Below are positions 5,973 through 7,629 of a DNA stretch of 7,629 nucleotides, in pieces (the first letter of the stretch is position 1; every line of letters starts with the position of its first letter). The translations under genes were made by a program, and so were the position numbers. The DNA is from CBFGTJ01 sp965651815 (GTDB lineage: Bacteria > Actinomycetota > Acidimicrobiia > Acidimicrobiales > Microtrichaceae): assembly GCA_965651815.1 (NCBI GenBank), contig CBFGTJ010000152.1, forward strand, positions 1 through 7,629, read 5' to 3'. Under the pieces are notes generated by a model. It did not search any database. It saw only the letters and a program-made list of their open reading frames with translations, and was not told the origin of the DNA.

Positions 5973-7601
5973 TCACTCCGCGAGCCAGACGGTCTCGTAC
6001 CAGAAGTTCTCCTGGAGCAGCCCGGGGTGCGTGAGGCCGCGGACCTCGGGCCGGGCGCCCTCGACGTACAGCGGGTTCACCGACAGCACGAGGGGGACCT
6101 GGTCGTGGAGGATGCGCTGCGCCTCGTGCGTCGCCTCGAGCCGCGCGTCCTGGTCGGCCTCACGGCAGATCGTGTCGTGGAGCTCGTCGAACTCGGGATC
6201 CGCGAACTTCGAGAAGTTCACGACCGCGTCCGATCGGTACACGTTGAGCGTGAGGCACGGGTCGGAGAACATCGCCGTCGCGGCCGACTGCGCCATCTGG
6301 TACCGGCCCTCGCGCAGCATCGGGGTGACGTCCGTGTCGAGCGGGAGCACGCGGATCTTGGCGTTCACGCCGATCGACTCGAGCTGGTTCGCGTACACCT
6401 CGGCCACCGAGATGTAGATGTCGACCTCGGGCACGAGGTAGTCGACGTCGAGGCCATCCGGGTAGCCCGCCTCGGCGAGCAGCGCCTTGGCCTCCTCGAT
6501 GTGGTCGTCGGTCACGCCGGTGATGCCGGGGACCTCGTCGAGCTCGTCCTTCGGCAGCGCCCACTCGCTCTCGATGCCGAACCCGTAGGTGTTCGGGGTG
6601 TAGATGCCGTCGTAGGCACGCTCACCCTGCGCTGGCTGGTCCGCGACCATCGCGAACGCGCGGCGCACCCGGATGTCGTCGAAGGGCTCCGCCTCGTTGT
6701 TGAGGAAGGTGACGAAGCGTGCGGGCCCGTCGTGCACGAGCTGCTGTGCGCCCGGCACCTGCTGCTCGAGCCACTCCCACTCCGAGGCCGGCACCGTCGC
6801 CGCCTGCGCCGTGATGTGGATCGAGCCCGACACGAACCCGGAGGTGCGGCTGGACAGGTCGGGCATGATCGCGAACGTGATCCCGTCCAGGTACGGGTAC
6901 GGGTCGTTCCAGTAGTCCTCGTTGCGCACGACCTCGATCGCCGAGCCGCTGCGCCACGCGTCGAGCTTGAACGGACCGGTCCCGATCGGCTCCCGCTCGA
7001 TCGCGTGCGGGTCGTCGGCCACGAGGTGCGCGGGCACGATCGCGAGCGCCGGCGCGGTGAGCGCCTGCGGCAGGATCGGGTTGGGCTCCTCCGACCGGAT
7101 CACCACCGTGTGGTCGTCGGGCGTCTCGACCTCAACCCCCGCCAGGATCGTCTGGGCCTGGGCGCTGCCGACCCCGTCGGGCATGTCGCGGGCCCGCTCC
7201 AGGGTGACCCGGACGTCCTCGGAGGTGAACGGCTCGCCGTCGTGGAAGACGACGCCCTCGCGGAGCGTGAGCGTGAGCTCGGTCGCGTCGTCGTTGAGCT
7301 CCCAGTCCTCGGCGAGCGACCCGATGATCTCCCGCCGGTCGGGCAGACCCTCGGGGTCCATCCGCAGCAGGGTGTCGTACATCTGCATCATCGCGACCTG
7401 CGTGAAGGCGCTCGGCTCCTGCACCGGGTCGAGCGTGCGGGGCTCGGTCGGCACGGGCACGGTGATCTTCCCCCCGTGGACCGGGGCGCCCTCCTCCGCG
7501 CCGTCTCCCCCTCGGTCGCCCGCGGATGCGTCCTCGCCGTCACCGCCGCAGGCGCTGACCACCAGGACCAACACGAGCGCGATCGCCCAGAACCTCTTCA
7601 C
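5973..7601 (-). CDS. ABC transporter solute-binding lipoprotein, family 5 (peptide/nickel/opine type)
   Basis: A 542-residue extracytoplasmic binding protein that captures a solute and hands it to an ABC permease. MKR, then a hydrophobic segment (4-15) and the lipobox VSAC with Cys18, form a lipoprotein signal peptide, so the mature protein is anchored outside the membrane. An acidic glycine-rich linker follows (19-40). The mature domain starts GGKITVPVPTEPRTLDP (43-59), then GSLAEDWELNDDATELTLTLREGVVFHDGEPFTSEDV (94-130 in two parts) and IGTGPFKLDAW (206-216), all typical of family 5. Length is normal for the family. The GTG start at 7601 has a weak GGGGGT upstream; an ATG two bases earlier is out of frame and meets a stop at once. 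No permease or ATPase genes are visible; they may lie beyond the right edge or elsewhere. The ligand cannot be predicted, since family 5 proteins bind peptides, sugars, nickel and other compounds. It is followed by the flavoprotein gene. Confidence 0.93.
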   Translation of the reverse strand: MKRFWAIALVLVLVVSACGGDGEDASAGDRGGDGAEEGAPVHGGKITVPVPTEPRTLDPVQEPSAFTQVAMMQMYDTLLRMDPEGLPDRREIIGSLAEDWELNDDATELTLTLREGVVFHDGEPFTSEDVRVTLERARDMPDGVGSAQAQTILAGVEVETPDDHTVVIRSEEPNPILPQALTAPALAIVPAHLVADDPHAIEREPIGTGPFKLDAWRSGSAIEVVRNEDYWNDPYPYLDGITFAIMPDLSSRTSGFVSGSIHITAQAATVPASEWEWLEQQVPGAQQLVHDGPARFVTFLNNEAEPFDDIRVRRAFAMVADQPAQGERAYDGIYTPNTYGFGIESEWALPKDELDEVPGITGVTDDHIEEAKALLAEAGYPDGLDVDYLVPEVDIYISVAEVYANQLESIGVNAKIRVLPLDTDVTPMLREGRYQMAQSAATAMFSDPCLTLNVYRSDAVVNFSKFADPEFDELHDTICREADQDARLEATHEAQRILHDQVPLVLSVNPLYVEGARPEVRGLTHPGLLQENFWYETVWLAE

Positions 7602-7629
7602 ATGGACCCCCGTCCAGTCGTCGGGAGGT

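Noticed and set aside
4529..6034. 501-codon plus-strand frame antisense to the flavoprotein gene
   Set aside because: Its composition mirrors the third-position GC bias of the real gene, with no domain recognisable; the minus strand has a clear FAD-binding protein.

Overview
The window is very GC-rich and densely coding, with GTG starts and long antisense shadow reading frames, as in a high-GC actinobacterium (Actinomycetota). I cannot name genus or species. No rRNA, tRNA, CRISPR array, insertion sequence or phage gene was seen.

Layout. (1) Positions 1-2860 hold a leftward group read right to left. It starts with a possible 35-codon leader ORF overlapping the next start, followed by an acetyl-CoA hydrolase/CoA-transferase family protein, an acyl-CoA dehydrogenase, and the N-terminal part of a thiolase-fold (HMG-CoA-synthase-like) protein that runs off the left edge. 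The last two overlap by ATGA. (2) Positions 2861-2934 are a short divergent control region with a near-perfect palindrome (2885-2901), a probable repressor operator shared by both directions. (3) Positions 2935-4272 encode a second, more divergent acyl-CoA dehydrogenase read rightward. Its family-like part ends near 4044 and the open frame then continues through a proline-coding, C-rich low-complexity stretch. (4) Positions 4045-4219, between convergent genes, carry GC hairpins and a run of 13 C. (5) Positions 4220-7601 hold a leftward pair: a family 5 solute-binding lipoprotein and, downstream, an FAD-dependent oxidoreductase resembling 3-ketosteroid dehydrogenase/fumarate reductase flavoproteins.

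How the genes may work together (inference). The content fits an accessory catabolic island: a lipoprotein captures a substrate outside the cell, a flavoprotein introduces a double bond or otherwise oxidises it, a CoA-transferase-like protein handles CoA thioesters, and two acyl-CoA dehydrogenases and a thiolase-fold enzyme process the acyl-CoA. The substrate cannot be read from the sequence; a steroid, cyclic or branched acid is plausible but unproven. No permease, ATPase, acyl-CoA ligase, enoyl-CoA hydratase or regulator gene lies inside the window.

The most notable points are the bidirectional promoter/operator with a -10-like hexamer in each arm, the possible coupled leader ORF, the apparent lack of the usual catalytic-glutamate motif in the CoA-transferase-like protein, and the suspicious C-terminal extension of the second dehydrogenase. 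Nothing here amounts to a clearly new system.
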